Positions 23,433-31,693 of a stretch of DNA of 32,472 bases are shown piece after piece; position 1 is the first letter of the stretch; every line of letters starts with the position of its first letter. The DNA comes from JADLGF01 sp020849415 (lineage in GTDB: Bacteria > Chloroflexota > Chloroflexia > Thermomicrobiales > UBA6265): assembly GCA_033812595.1 (NCBI GenBank), contig JAPXTJ010000022.1, positions 1 through 32,472 on the forward strand, read 5' to 3'. The notes under the pieces are model-generated. The model ran no database searches. It saw nothing but the letters and a program-made list of their open reading frames with translations, and had not been told where the DNA came from. Made by a program: the position numbers and the translations under genes.

Positions 23433-24743
23433 ATGGCCCCTTCGAACCTCTCCCGGCGCGCATTGATCGGCGGCGCCGGCGCCGCGGCGGCCGGCGTTGC
23501 AACCGCCCCCTGGTGGTACCGCCCGGCGGCGGCCCAGGAAGAAGTCACCCTCGACATTTACGTCTTTGACGGGCACCCCTTCTACTGGGTGCAACCCCTC
23601 TTCGAAGAAGCCTATCCCAACATCAAGCTCAATATGATGGGGCAAAGCGACGTGGCGGTCTTCCGCGCGGCGCTCGCCTCCGGCCAGGGCGTGCCCGATA
23701 TCATCTGGCCGTCCGAGGAGTACATTCAGGACCTCGGCCGCTCCGATGTCCTCTTCGACACGACCGATCTGATCGAAGCGCACAAGGCTGAGCTTTCGCC
23801 GAGCGCGACCAACGCGGTTTTCATCGAGCAAACCGGCCGTTACGCCGGCTTCCCGGGAGATCTCGCGCCGGTCGGCATCTACTACCGCGAAGACCTGCTC
23901 GAACAGGCGGGTGTTTCGTTCCCCGAAGGCTGGACCTGGGACGATTACATCGCCATCGCCCAGGAAATCGACGCCAAACTCGGCGCGAAATCGATCATGC
24001 TCCCGACCAACGGCATCGCGGAATCGATGTACCTCTGGTCGTACATCCTGAATCAGCTCGGCGGGCAGATGACGAGTTCGGATGGCCGCGAAGTCCTCTT
24101 CGACAGCGATCAGGGCGTGGCGGCGCTCGAGATCATCAAGAAGATGTACGCCGCCAACATCCACCTCGATGACACCCAGTTCAGCGAGTCGTTCTTCGCG
24201 GAGATCTCCGCCGGCGGTCTCGCCATGTGCCCGCTGCAGGTCTGGTACCGCAATCTCGGCATCGAGCCGAACGTGTTCGATGAGCAATCGGGCCTCGGAC
24301 AGTGGCGCTTGAGCCTGCTGCCAAGCGCCGGCGAGGAGAGCTTCCTCTCCGCCAACGAGGGTGGCGCGGCGATCGTCTCCACGATCTACACCGAGCACCC
24401 GGAAGAGGTCGCAGCGTTCATGACCTTCACCCACGCCACCATGGAGGGTGCGGGCGCGATGGGCGGCTGGGGCATCGTTCCGCCGTACTTGCCGTACCTC
24501 GAAAGCGACGCCTGGACCGATGTCCGCAGCCCCGCGTTCGGCGATTTCGCGGTCAACGCGCTCTGGACCGAGGCGGTGAACGCCATGCAGCCCGGCTGGC
24601 GGCGCCACGCCGTTTACAGCGAGGCCTGCGCAGCGATCGGCGCCGCCTTCATGCCGATGGTGCGCGGCGATGTCGATCCGGCCACCGGGCTGAAGGAGGT
24701 TGCCGATCAGGTGCGCGTCCTCAACGCCCGCTACTTCGAATAG
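23433..24743 (+). CDS. Sugar ABC transporter substrate-binding protein (family 1)
   Basis: The start is the ATG at 23433 with GAGGAG nine bases upstream. The 436-residue protein has a Tat-type leader, NLSRRALIGGAGAAAAGVA, followed by AAAQEE. Mature features typical of the CUT1 family are a start VTLDIYVFDGHPFYWVQPLFEEAYPNIKLN, the GVPDIIWP segment, GRYAGFPGDLAPVGIYYREDLLEQAG and WTWDDYIAIAQEID. It captures an oligosaccharide or related solute outside the membrane for the two permeases downstream. The solute is not identifiable. A strong hairpin after its stop (24765-24796) probably keeps its mRNA more abundant than the permease part. Confidence 0.9.
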   Translation: MAPSNLSRRALIGGAGAAAAGVATAPWWYRPAAAQEEVTLDIYVFDGHPFYWVQPLFEEAYPNIKLNMMGQSDVAVFRAALASGQGVPDIIWPSEEYIQDLGRSDVLFDTTDLIEAHKAELSPSATNAVFIEQTGRYAGFPGDLAPVGIYYREDLLEQAGVSFPEGWTWDDYIAIAQEIDAKLGAKSIMLPTNGIAESMYLWSYILNQLGGQMTSSDGREVLFDSDQGVAALEIIKKMYAANIHLDDTQFSESFFAEISAGGLAMCPLQVWYRNLGIEPNVFDEQSGLGQWRLSLLPSAGEESFLSANEGGAAIVSTIYTEHPEEVAAFMTFTHATMEGAGAMGGWGIVPPYLPYLESDAWTDVRSPAFGDFAVNALWTEAVNAMQPGWRRHAVYSEACAAIGAAFMPMVRGDVDPATGLKEVADQVRVLNARYFE

Positions 24744-24764
24744 GCCGATCGAAACGAGATGAGG

Positions 24765-24796
24765 CCGGGCGCCTGTCTTGTGAGACGGGCGCCCGG
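24765..24796 (+). promoter_or_regulatory. Intercistronic stem-loop between binding protein and permease
   Basis: CCGGGCGCC (24765-24773) and GGCGCCCGG (24788-24796) form a perfect 9 bp stem, extended inward by GTCT/AGAC around TGTG. No T-run follows. Such structures in sugar ABC operons protect the upstream message from 3' exonucleases and lower permease expression. Confidence 0.7.
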
Positions 24797-24821
24797 TCCA
24801 TCCAGAGCGAGTTGGGACAAG

Positions 24822-25763
24822 ATGGAAGGAACCGCCCTCGCGCTTCCCGCCTCGAGCCGCGACCAGGAGCGCAAACGCTGGTGGCGCAAGTACACGCCCT
24901 ACTGGCAGGAATACCTGTTCATATCGCCATTCTTCATCCTTTTCGCGGTTTTCTTCGCCTATCCGCTGATCTGGGCGTTGATCCTCAGTTTTCAGCGGTG
25001 GGATGGCGTCACCGAGGCTCGCTGGGTCGGGCTGGATAACTACCGCTTCATTCTCAAGGACCCGTTGACCCGTCAGACTTTTTACAACGCGTTTCGCTTT
25101 TTGTTGATTCTCGTACCGCTCGGCATGTTCCTGCCGCTGCTCTTCGGCGTGTTGCTGAACACGGCGGCGCTCCGGTTCCGAAGCGGCTTCCGCACGATCA
25201 TCTTCCTGCCGACCGTCACCTCGATGGTCGGGGTCGGCATCGTCTGGAAGCTTCTCTTCTCCGGGCGGAACGGCTGGCTGAACGCGATCCTCGCCAAGAT
25301 CGGGCTCGGGCCGTACGACTGGCTTGGCGATCCCTGGCTGGCGCAAACGCCGATCGTCACGCTGACGGTGTGGGGTTCGCTCGGGTTCGCGACGCTGGTT
25401 GTGCTCGGCGGACTCCAGGCGATCGACATCGATATCTACGATGCCGCCCGGATCGACGGCGCATCGTCGTGGAACGTCTTCTGGAAGATCACGCTGCCCT
25501 TGATGCGGCCGGTGATGATCTTCATGCTGATCACCTCGTCGATCGGTGTCATGAACATCTTCAGCCAGGTCTACATCGTCACCCAGGGCGGCCCCGCCAA
25601 CGAAACGATGACGCCGCTGATGTACATCTACCGGGTCGGTATCGGCAGCGCCGGCGGCGCGCGCATCGGCGACTCCTCGGCAATGGCCTTCCTGCTGAGC
25701 TTTGTGACCTTCGTGATCGTGATGGTGCAGTTCATCATCACGCGCCGCCGTGAGCGGGATTAG
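24822..25763 (+). CDS. Sugar ABC transporter permease, MalF/UgpA type
   Basis: The ATG at 24822 is preceded by GGGA; the frame is open to 24759 but that part runs through the hairpin. The 313-residue protein has six membrane segments, beginning YLFISPFFILFAVFFAYPLIWALILSF. The EAA-like loop DIYDAARIDGASSWNVFWKITLPLMRP, contacted by the ATPase, is intact. FNAF/RNTL-type segments are seen as TFYNAFRFLLIL. It forms the translocation pore with the next gene product. Confidence 0.92.
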   Translation: MEGTALALPASSRDQERKRWWRKYTPYWQEYLFISPFFILFAVFFAYPLIWALILSFQRWDGVTEARWVGLDNYRFILKDPLTRQTFYNAFRFLLILVPLGMFLPLLFGVLLNTAALRFRSGFRTIIFLPTVTSMVGVGIVWKLLFSGRNGWLNAILAKIGLGPYDWLGDPWLAQTPIVTLTVWGSLGFATLVVLGGLQAIDIDIYDAARIDGASSWNVFWKITLPLMRPVMIFMLITSSIGVMNIFSQVYIVTQGGPANETMTPLMYIYRVGIGSAGGARIGDSSAMAFLLSFVTFVIVMVQFIITRRRERD

Positions 25764-25772
25764 GGGGCGGCG

Positions 25773-26663
25773 ATGAGCGCGCAAACCGAGTACCGGCACG
25801 ACGAACTGGTGATTCCGCGGTGGGAAATCTGGCGGCAACGCCTGATGCGGGTGCTGCTGTACCTGACGCTGATCATCATGGCGATCGCGGCGATGGCGCC
25901 GTTCTACTTCATGCTTTCGGGCTCGCTGATGGATCGCGGCGAGATGTTCGCGATCCCGCCGAACCTCTGGCCGAAGCGGCTGATCTGGGAGAACTACCGG
26001 GTCATCTTCCAGGAGTACAACTTCCTCGTCTACCTGAAGAACAGCTTCATCATTTCGGCGGCGCAGACGCTGGGCGTCCTCTTCTTCTGCTCGCTGGCCG
26101 GATTCATCTTCGCGAAGCGAAAGTTCCCTGGCCGTGACGCGCTCTTCATCATCATTCTGGTCACCGCCACCATGCCACAAGGACAGGCGACGATCATTCC
26201 GTTCTACCTGCTGATGATCAAGTTCGATTGGGTGAACACCTTCTGGCCGTTGATCATCCCCTGGTGGGCGCCGCCGCTCAGCATCTTCCTGATGCGGCAG
26301 TACATATCGAGCGGCATCCACGACGACCTGATCGACGCCAGCCGGCTCGACGGCGCCGGACTGTTCCAGACCTACTGGCGGGTGGTGCTGCCGCTCTCGG
26401 CGCCGGGGCTGGTGGTGATCGGAGTGATGCAGTTCATCGCGATCTGGAACGAGTTCCTTTACGGATTGCTCATCCTGCGCACCGATGACATGCGCACGGT
26501 GACGGTCGCGATCGCTGAACTCTCGACTCGCACCCGTGCCGCCACGCTGTACGGTCCGCTCTTCGCCGGCATCGTGATCGCCACAATCCCGACCATCCTG
26601 CTCTACTTCATCTTCCAGCGGAAGCTGACGTCCGGCATCCTGGCCGGCTCGGTGCGCGCCTGA
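25773..26663 (+). CDS. Sugar ABC transporter permease, MalG/UgpE type
   Basis: Starts 9 bases after the first permease with a GGGGGCGG site. The 296-residue protein has six helices and the EAA loop DDLIDASRLDGAGLFQTYWRVVLPLSAPGL. The last segments IPTILLYFIFQRKLTSGILAGSVRA are typical for the CUT1 second permease. No ABC ATPase follows, so the transporter must use a shared MsmK/MalK-like ATPase encoded elsewhere, as is usual in many sugar uptake operons. Confidence 0.92.
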   Translation: MSAQTEYRHDELVIPRWEIWRQRLMRVLLYLTLIIMAIAAMAPFYFMLSGSLMDRGEMFAIPPNLWPKRLIWENYRVIFQEYNFLVYLKNSFIISAAQTLGVLFFCSLAGFIFAKRKFPGRDALFIIILVTATMPQGQATIIPFYLLMIKFDWVNTFWPLIIPWWAPPLSIFLMRQYISSGIHDDLIDASRLDGAGLFQTYWRVVLPLSAPGLVVIGVMQFIAIWNEFLYGLLILRTDDMRTVTVAIAELSTRTRAATLYGPLFAGIVIATIPTILLYFIFQRKLTSGILAGSVRA

Positions 26664-26741
26664 TCGGACCCTACAATTGACGAGTCGCGCTATTGGCCGG
26701 CGGTGCATTCGGACTGTCTGCCACACGAGAAAGGACTCCGC

Positions 26742-27122
26742 ATGGCGCACTGGTCACCGGAGGAACTCGACCTGATCGGCAACGCCGAGGAATTGACGAT
26801 TGCCGCTGAACGTCCGGATGGAACGTTGCGCACGCCGCGCATCATCTGGGTGGTCCGGGTTGGCGACGAACTCTTCGTCCGATCCGCTCACGGCGATCGG
26901 GCCGCCTGGCATCAGGCGGTCAGGCGCGCGATGCGTGGGCACATATCGGCCGGCGGCGTGGAGAAGGGCGTCATGTTCGAGGACGCCGCCGGCCAACTCA
27001 ACGCTGAGATCGACGCCGCGTATTGGGACAAATACTGCGGCGATCTCGCGCAGTGGGTGCCCCCGGTGGTCGATGACGAATCGCATGCCACGACGATTCG
27101 GCTCGTGCCAGATGTGGGATAA
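26742..27122 (+). CDS. DUF2255 family protein
   Basis: The ATG at 26742 follows AAAGGA seven bases upstream. The 126-residue product has the DUF2255 layout: WSPEELDLIGNAEELTIAAER, TPRIIWVVRVGDELFVRSAHG, WHQAVRRAMRGHISAGG and a C-terminal IDAAYWDKYCGD. The split-barrel pattern suggests a flavin- or nucleotide-binding PNPOx-like fold, but function is unknown. TACAAT at 26672-26677 is a probable -10. It converges on the small ORF at 27139-27297. Confidence 0.82.
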   Translation: MAHWSPEELDLIGNAEELTIAAERPDGTLRTPRIIWVVRVGDELFVRSAHGDRAAWHQAVRRAMRGHISAGGVEKGVMFEDAAGQLNAEIDAAYWDKYCGDLAQWVPPVVDDESHATTIRLVPDVG

Positions 27123-27138
27123 GCCCTGGGTTTCCTGG

Positions 27139-27297
27139 TCAGGCGGCTGACTTCTTGGGCTGAGTCGCCACAACCTGTCCGTTTGGTTTCGGGGGAGGGC
27201 CGAGTATACCCTTGGGCTGCGTGCCGCGGCGTCCCCAATCCGGGACCGGCTTAGGCGGTGTATTCGTTTGAGGGGTGCTCGCTGCCTTTCGGCTCAT
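27139..27297 (-). CDS. Small Pro/Lys-rich ORF (52 aa) next to the DUF6338-like gene
   Basis: ATG at 27295-27297 with AAGGAG seven bases upstream encodes 52 residues: MSRKAASTPQTNTPPKPVPD, then WGRRGTQPKGILGPPPKPNG and QVVATQPKKSAA. It is rich in Pro, Lys and Gly with no hydrophobic segment, so probably disordered. Its start lies inside the tail of the broken DUF6338-like reading frame, in another frame. From memory, short proteins with Q-P and Pro repeats sit beside DUF6338 genes in other genomes, which makes this more than a chance ORF; no function is known. Confidence 0.6.
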   Translation of the reverse strand: MSRKAASTPQTNTPPKPVPDWGRRGTQPKGILGPPPKPNGQVVATQPKKSAA

Positions 27298-27418
27298 TGC
27301 TGGCTCCTTGTTCAGTGCTGGTCAGATAGAACATAATGTGGCTGATCTCATCATGTTTTACCCAAACTCCTGCACTCAACGGCACAACCTCGGTGAAGTC
27401 GCCGTTCTGATCAAGATT
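27251..27418 (-). pseudogene. In-frame C-terminal remnant of the DUF6338-like gene after a TAA
   Basis: Directly after the TAA (complement of 27419-27421) the same frame stays open for 55 codons to a second TAA at 27251-27253. It reads NLDQNGDFTEVVPLSAGVWV and then KHDEISHIMFYLT. This fits the expected end of the DUF6338 domain, where I recall V-W-x-L-D-x-x-G-F, a P-x-S-A-G segment and a D-E/D-I-x-x-I-x-F end. The stop replaces the position where Trp is usual. There is no start codon with a good ribosome site for the remnant itself. Confidence 0.6.
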
Positions 27419-27934
27419 TTACACTTGTGATAAATAGATGTCCTTTTCATTGGCATCATCGGCAAAGGCTGCTTTGTCGTAGGTGCCACCTATAATTGTG
27501 CCGTCTTTCAGATGAATCCTCACCCAGCGCGCTCCGAGTTTAGTGGCGTAGTTCCATGCCGATGGTGTACGGCTCACGTAGTCCATGCCAACATGGCTCA
27601 GTATCCGATCAACTCTCCGCTGCTGGATGATCCACGAGCCGGCCAGTCCGAATCCGAGTGGCGCCAGGAGCAAGACGACCAGTACCCAAATCGCCACGGT
27701 TGTATCGTGTCGACCAAGTTCATCACTCAGATACCAATCAAGGAGGTTACGGGTCCACCAGAAAAACATGAGGTGAATCAACCCACCCCAGGTGATAACC
27801 GCGAAAAAGTAGCGCGCATCCGTGTTTTGAGGAACGAACGCTACCGCTTCCCTCGTGACCTGCAGGAAGATGTACCCCGGGATGAACAGGATAACGATGA
27901 CCGCCACCGCTTCGAGGGAAGTTGGAATATTCAT
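27419..27934 (-). CDS. DUF6338-like membrane protein, shortened by a stop codon
   Basis: The ATG at 27932-27934 has GGAG five bases upstream. The 171-residue product has three membrane helices: LEAVAVIVILFIPGYIFLQV, RYFFAVITWGGLIHLMFFWW and VAIWVLVVLLLAPLGFGLAG. A cytoplasmic domain follows with SAWNYATKLGARWVRIHLKDGTIIGGTYDKAAFADD and DIYLSQV, after which a TAA stops it. The W-V-x-V-H-LKDG and (D/E)-x-YL pattern is that of DUF6338. The frame continues beyond the stop with matching sequence, so the gene is probably damaged or read through. TM protein of unknown role; AT-richer than the neighbours, a sign of possible transfer. Confidence 0.75.
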   Translation of the reverse strand: MNIPTSLEAVAVIVILFIPGYIFLQVTREAVAFVPQNTDARYFFAVITWGGLIHLMFFWWTRNLLDWYLSDELGRHDTTVAIWVLVVLLLAPLGFGLAGSWIIQQRRVDRILSHVGMDYVSRTPSAWNYATKLGARWVRIHLKDGTIIGGTYDKAAFADDANEKDIYLSQV

Positions 27935-28037
27935 TTCTCTCCTCAAATCCGGTCTTCATTGCACAGGCCGTGGTCCGCGCGCAGCCAGGGTGATCACCGA
28001 CAGCACAGAGTTTGCGCACTTGAGTAGCGAATCGCTC

Positions 28038-28952
28038 TTACCCCAATTCGTTCACATCGAAGGGGTTCGACCAGGCGCGGAGGCCGGCGCGATCCACCAC
28101 GGTTACGCGGGCCCATGAGCCGGCGAAGATTTCCAGCGGCAGACGGGTTTCGGTCATCGAACTGCGCTGGATGTACTTGTGCTTGGTGCCGAAGCCGGTC
28201 ACGTAGACCTCACTGACCGGCGAGCTCACGATCACCAGATGATCGCCGTCGCGCTCGATTGCGCGCAGTTCCGGGCCCATCGTCGAGTAGTAGTGACCCG
28301 CCTTGAGCGCGGCCAGCAGCGCCTCGGGGCTGTTCTCTTCGCTCTTCACCTGCACCCAGCCGCCGAAGAAATCGGCGCGATCCTTGAAGTGGGCGTCATC
28401 GGCGGCGTAGGCGAGGAGTGGTTTGCCGGTCGACATCGCCAGCTGGTCAGCCAGGTGCCAGCCGTCGGCGCGGTCGCTGTCGAGCCGGGCGGTGTGATTG
28501 TAAATCTCGACCGCATCGGCGTACGGGGCGATTCTCAGCGCGTCATCGAGGGTCAGGTTGTACCAGAACGGGTGGGCGATGCCGACGAACGCGCCGGCCG
28601 CCTGGGCGCGAGCCGTCACCTCGATCCCGGTTTCGTCCTCACCCAGCGGCGGGAAATCGAGCGGCAGGCCGGCCGCCACAATGTGCCAAATGTCGCCGGT
28701 CCAGAGCGCCGGACCGTGCAGTTCGGCGCCGAGAATCGTGGTGAAGCCATCGTTACGGTGTGACGTTGTGTCCACGATCGGATACTGATACCGTTCCAGA
28801 AAATGGTCGGTGAGCGAGATGAAGTCGTACCCTTGCTCACGGTACGCGGTAATAACCTCGTCGGGAGTCCGTTTTCCGTCCGACCGGTTCGAGTGGGTGT
28901 GCAGGTTGCCACGGCGCCATTTGCCCGGTTTATCGAACGGTAGTCGGTGCAC
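28038..28952 (-). CDS. PHP-domain metallohydrolase, CehA/McbA-like
   Basis: The GTG at 28950-28952 has AGGAG seven bases upstream; a longer frame to 29108 is not supported. The 304-residue product starts VHRLPFDKPGKWRRGNLHTHSNRSDG, where His18, His20 and Asp25 are the first metal ligands of the PHP/CehA family. SLTDHF, GAELHG, GIAHPFWYN and AYAADDAHF supply the other His/Asp ligands. CehA-like enzymes hydrolyse carbamates and esters or phosphoesters of unknown natural substrates. It acts in the cytoplasm (no signal peptide). It is divergent from the secreted protein at 29117. Confidence 0.88.
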   Translation of the reverse strand: MHRLPFDKPGKWRRGNLHTHSNRSDGKRTPDEVITAYREQGYDFISLTDHFLERYQYPIVDTTSHRNDGFTTILGAELHGPALWTGDIWHIVAAGLPLDFPPLGEDETGIEVTARAQAAGAFVGIAHPFWYNLTLDDALRIAPYADAVEIYNHTARLDSDRADGWHLADQLAMSTGKPLLAYAADDAHFKDRADFFGGWVQVKSEENSPEALLAALKAGHYYSTMGPELRAIERDGDHLVIVSSPVSEVYVTGFGTKHKYIQRSSMTETRLPLEIFAGSWARVTVVDRAGLRAWSNPFDVNELG

Positions 28953-29116
28953 AACAACACTCCTGTTGACGGCGATCGAGGAACGCCGGTACGTGCGCAA
29001 ATTCCCGGAGCCCGCCGCCGGGATGATCGAATCGTCCAAACCCCCGCAATTCAACCACAGAATCCGGCCCTTCGGATTTGGCCGGGAATGATGGCATCGC
29101 GAAAGCACGGGACCCT

Positions 29117-29620
29117 ATGCCAACACCAGACCTTACGCCCCCAAGACAGCGTTCGATTCCCCGTTTCGCCTGGCTGTTCGCGGCCGCCGCGCTGCTGCTG
29201 GCCGGCATCTGGTCGCTGCCGGGCACGGAGGCACAGAGTTCGAACGTGCTGATCGTGATCGAGGACGCCTCGCCGAGTCCGACCGGGCTCTTCCCGGGTA
29301 CCGTCTGCTATCAGCTCGCGCGCAATGGCGATGAAGTGATCGTGACCCAGGGGTGCCTGGCGATCGCGGCCGCCATCGCCACGCCGGCCGGGTTCGATCG
29401 CGGCGTGCAGTACACCCTCTCGGTCACGCTGCACGATACGAGTTGCTCGGAATTGCCCGATCTGCGGGTCGGCAACGGCGTGATCCCGTTCCGGATTCGG
29501 GTTTCGTGTCCGCCGCCAGACGACGAGCAAACCGACGCCGCTGATGCTACCGGCCCCGATGATGCATTCGTCGCCGCGGGCGCCAGTCCGATCGCCTTGC
29601 CGATCGCCACCGCTCCCTGA
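29117..29620 (+). CDS. Small secreted protein of unknown function
   Basis: The ATG at 29117 is chosen; a TTG at 29078 would add 13 residues. The 167-residue product has a signal peptide, RFAWLFAAAALLLAGIWSLPGTEAQ. A mature domain of about 90 residues follows with four Cys (VCYQLARN, TQGCLAIAA, DTSCSELPD, RVSCPPP), likely in two disulfides, and a beta-rich pattern. It then has an acidic, Ala-rich tail ending LPIATAP. I do not recognise the family. No anchor is seen, so it is likely released or loosely bound. Confidence 0.7.
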   Translation: MPTPDLTPPRQRSIPRFAWLFAAAALLLAGIWSLPGTEAQSSNVLIVIEDASPSPTGLFPGTVCYQLARNGDEVIVTQGCLAIAAAIATPAGFDRGVQYTLSVTLHDTSCSELPDLRVGNGVIPFRIRVSCPPPDDEQTDAADATGPDDAFVAAGASPIALPIATAP

Positions 29621-29683
29621 CAACTGAGTGCGATACTGCCGAACCAACGGTTGGTACCCACCCAGTTCGTCAGGAGTCCCGAC

Positions 29684-30607
29684 GTGTCCAGACCCTTCAA
29701 GATCGGCCTGCAACTGCCCGAGGTCGAATACGTCGCCCGCTGGAGCGACTACTTGACCATGGCCCGCCTCAGCGAGGCGGTCGGGTTCGATTCGCTCTGG
29801 CTCGGCGATCACCTGCTCTACCGCAATCCGGATGAAGCGACGCGCGCTCCGTGGGAGTGCTGGTCGCTCCTGTCGGCGCTGGCGGCGGTCACCGAGCGGG
29901 TGGAGTTCGGGCCGCTGGTGCTCTGCGCCGGGTTCCGGAATCCGGCCCTGACCGCCAAGATGGCCGACACGGTCGATGAGATCAGCGGCGGGCGGTTGAT
30001 TCTCGGGCTCGGTTCCGGTTGGCACGAACCGGAGTTCACCGCGTTCGGATACCCGTTCGATCATCGCTACGCGCGCTTCGCCGAGGCGTTCACGATCATT
30101 CGCGGGCTATTGCGAGACGGCCAAGTCGATTTTTCGGGTGAGTACCACACGGCCCGGGATTGTGAACTCTTGCCACAGGGACCGCGACCGGGCGGCATTC
30201 CGCTGATGATCGGATCGATCGGCGAACGGATGCTCCGGCTGACACTGCCGCACATCGATCAGTGGAACATCTGGTACGCCGATTTCGGAAACAGCGTCGA
30301 GGGACTCACCCCGCATCTCGAGCGAGTCGACCGCATCTGCACGGAGGTTGGCCGCGATCCCGCCGAGGTGGAGCGCACGGCGGCGGTGCTGGTGACCGGT
30401 CCCGGTGGCGCGTATCGCTCCAGTGGCGCGACTGCGGAGCAGGGCATCAAGGGGTTCGCTGGCGATCCGGCCGAGATCGCGCGGGAACTGCTCCGGTTCG
30501 AAGCGGCGGGGGTTTCTCACCTGCAGATTGTGCTCGATCCGATCACCCCGGCCGGTATCGAGTGGTTCGCCCGTGTGCTGGAATCTGTTCGCGAACAACG
30601 CGGCTAA
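29684..30607 (+). CDS. LLM-class F420-dependent oxidoreductase 2
   Basis: The GTG at 29684 follows AGGAG seven bases upstream. The 307-residue protein has VGFDSLWLGDHLLYRNP, ERVEFGPLVLCAGFRNPAL, DEISGGRLILGLGSGWHEPEF and the GGIPLMIGSIGERMLRLTLPHIDQWN segment, all typical of the luciferase-like barrel. It is not closely similar to the other LLM protein in this window. Cofactor F420 is likely by family; substrate unknown. Confidence 0.88.
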   Translation: MSRPFKIGLQLPEVEYVARWSDYLTMARLSEAVGFDSLWLGDHLLYRNPDEATRAPWECWSLLSALAAVTERVEFGPLVLCAGFRNPALTAKMADTVDEISGGRLILGLGSGWHEPEFTAFGYPFDHRYARFAEAFTIIRGLLRDGQVDFSGEYHTARDCELLPQGPRPGGIPLMIGSIGERMLRLTLPHIDQWNIWYADFGNSVEGLTPHLERVDRICTEVGRDPAEVERTAAVLVTGPGGAYRSSGATAEQGIKGFAGDPAEIARELLRFEAAGVSHLQIVLDPITPAGIEWFARVLESVREQRG

Positions 30608-30644
30608 AACGCAGTCCAATTGTGCCGTCCCCTTTGACCACTAC

Positions 30645-30761
30645 ACCCGTCATTCCGAACGGACGTGAGGAACTCGACGCGAAGCGAATTTCCGCATGGA
30701 CACGGGGCGTTTATGCACCGTCACTTCGCGTCGAGTCCTTCCCTTCGGTCAGGATGACGGG
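30645..30761. repeat. Palindromic MITE/REP-like element, copy B
   Basis: Starts ACCCGTCATTCCGAAC and ends GGATGACGGG, matching the reverse complement of copy A (22911-23028) over nearly its full length, including GACGTGAGGAACTCGACGCG and TCGCGTCGAGTCCTTCCC. The internal loop differs more than the arms, as expected for a structured element. Confidence 0.85.
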
Positions 30762-30783
30762 GTTGTGTTGAGTGAAACGTGCG

Positions 30784-31581
30784 TTACGGTTCGTCGCCGA
30801 CCGGGGCGGAATCGACCGGCGCGTAGCCGAGCAATTCGCGTGCGTGGCCGATATCCCAGAACTGGCGCGGATTGTTCGAGATGCCGTAGACGACCGCCCA
30901 ATCGACCTCGGTTGATTCGAGGCAGCGGACGATCAGCTCCGCGCAATCGCGTTGGCTCAGCCAGGTGCCGCGGTAACGCGCGTACGTTTCCGCCGGGGTG
31001 ATGTCCAGCAGACTGGTCGATGAGGCGATCCGCTCGCTGCGGGGGTCATCGTCCGCCAATACGCTGCCGATGCGCAGATTGAACACGCGCAGCCCGAACT
31101 TGTCGTGGTAGTAGCGCCCCAGCGCCTCGCCGTAAACCTTCGACACGCCGTAAAGGGAATCGGGGCGCACCTCGGCCGTGTGATCGTAGGCGCGCTCATC
31201 GTCCAACCGGTAGAGATCGGGTGCGCCGTCCGTTTCGTAGCCGCCAATCGTGTGGTTCGAGGAGGCGAAGACGACCGTTTCGACCCCCGCCCGGCGGGCC
31301 GCTTCGAAGACGTTGTAGGTGCCGATCAGGTTGTCGGGCAGGATCGATTCCCACGGCGTATCGACCGCCGGCGAGGCCGCCAGGTGGACGACCGCGTCGA
31401 TCCTCTCGAAGGCAGGGAGGATCGCATCGAGATCCTCGATGTTCGCGATGTGGCTCGGAAACTCGACCGGCCGGCGGGTGAGCGCGGAGAGCTGGTAGCG
31501 ATCGGCGAGGCGCTCCATCACGATCTGGCCGATCAGGCCGCTCGCGCCGGTGACCAGCACCCGTTCCGGTCTCGTTCCCAT
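30784..31581 (-). CDS. NAD(P)-dependent uronate-dehydrogenase-like SDR
   Basis: The ATG at 31579-31581 has GGAGGT five bases upstream; a longer in-frame start at 31611 is less likely. The 265-residue protein is an extended short-chain dehydrogenase: nucleotide motif TGASGLIGQ (11-19), VVHLAA, and the catalytic pair Tyr144/Lys148 in YGVSK. FASSNHTIGGYE is the distinctive region of uronate dehydrogenases. The end RGTWLSQRDCAELIVRC, VVYGISNN and LLGYAPVDSAPV also fits them. Reaction: oxidation of a hexuronate to its lactone, or a similar sugar-acid step. It stands alone here. Confidence 0.82.
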   Translation of the reverse strand: MGTRPERVLVTGASGLIGQIVMERLADRYQLSALTRRPVEFPSHIANIEDLDAILPAFERIDAVVHLAASPAVDTPWESILPDNLIGTYNVFEAARRAGVETVVFASSNHTIGGYETDGAPDLYRLDDERAYDHTAEVRPDSLYGVSKVYGEALGRYYHDKFGLRVFNLRIGSVLADDDPRSERIASSTSLLDITPAETYARYRGTWLSQRDCAELIVRCLESTEVDWAVVYGISNNPRQFWDIGHARELLGYAPVDSAPVGDEP

Positions 31582-31693
31582 CTCGTACCTCCAGAAAATA
31601 CGTGATCTCACTGAGTGACGCCGGTCCGGCGGCCCCCATCATCGTACCCAGAGCAGATACCCCGATGCCGGGGTGAGCGAAGGAGCAACGACG

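Noticed and set aside
23376..26750. A 1124-codon open frame on the minus strand opposite the sugar ABC operon
   Set aside because: It is a full shadow of three well-supported plus-strand genes, with Arg/His/Asp-rich low-complexity translation typical of antisense frames in high-GC DNA and no known motif.
22911..30761. Composite transposon formed by the two inverted elements
   Set aside because: No transposase or target duplication is visible; the enclosed genes look like ordinary chromosomal genes. Only the repeats themselves are reported.
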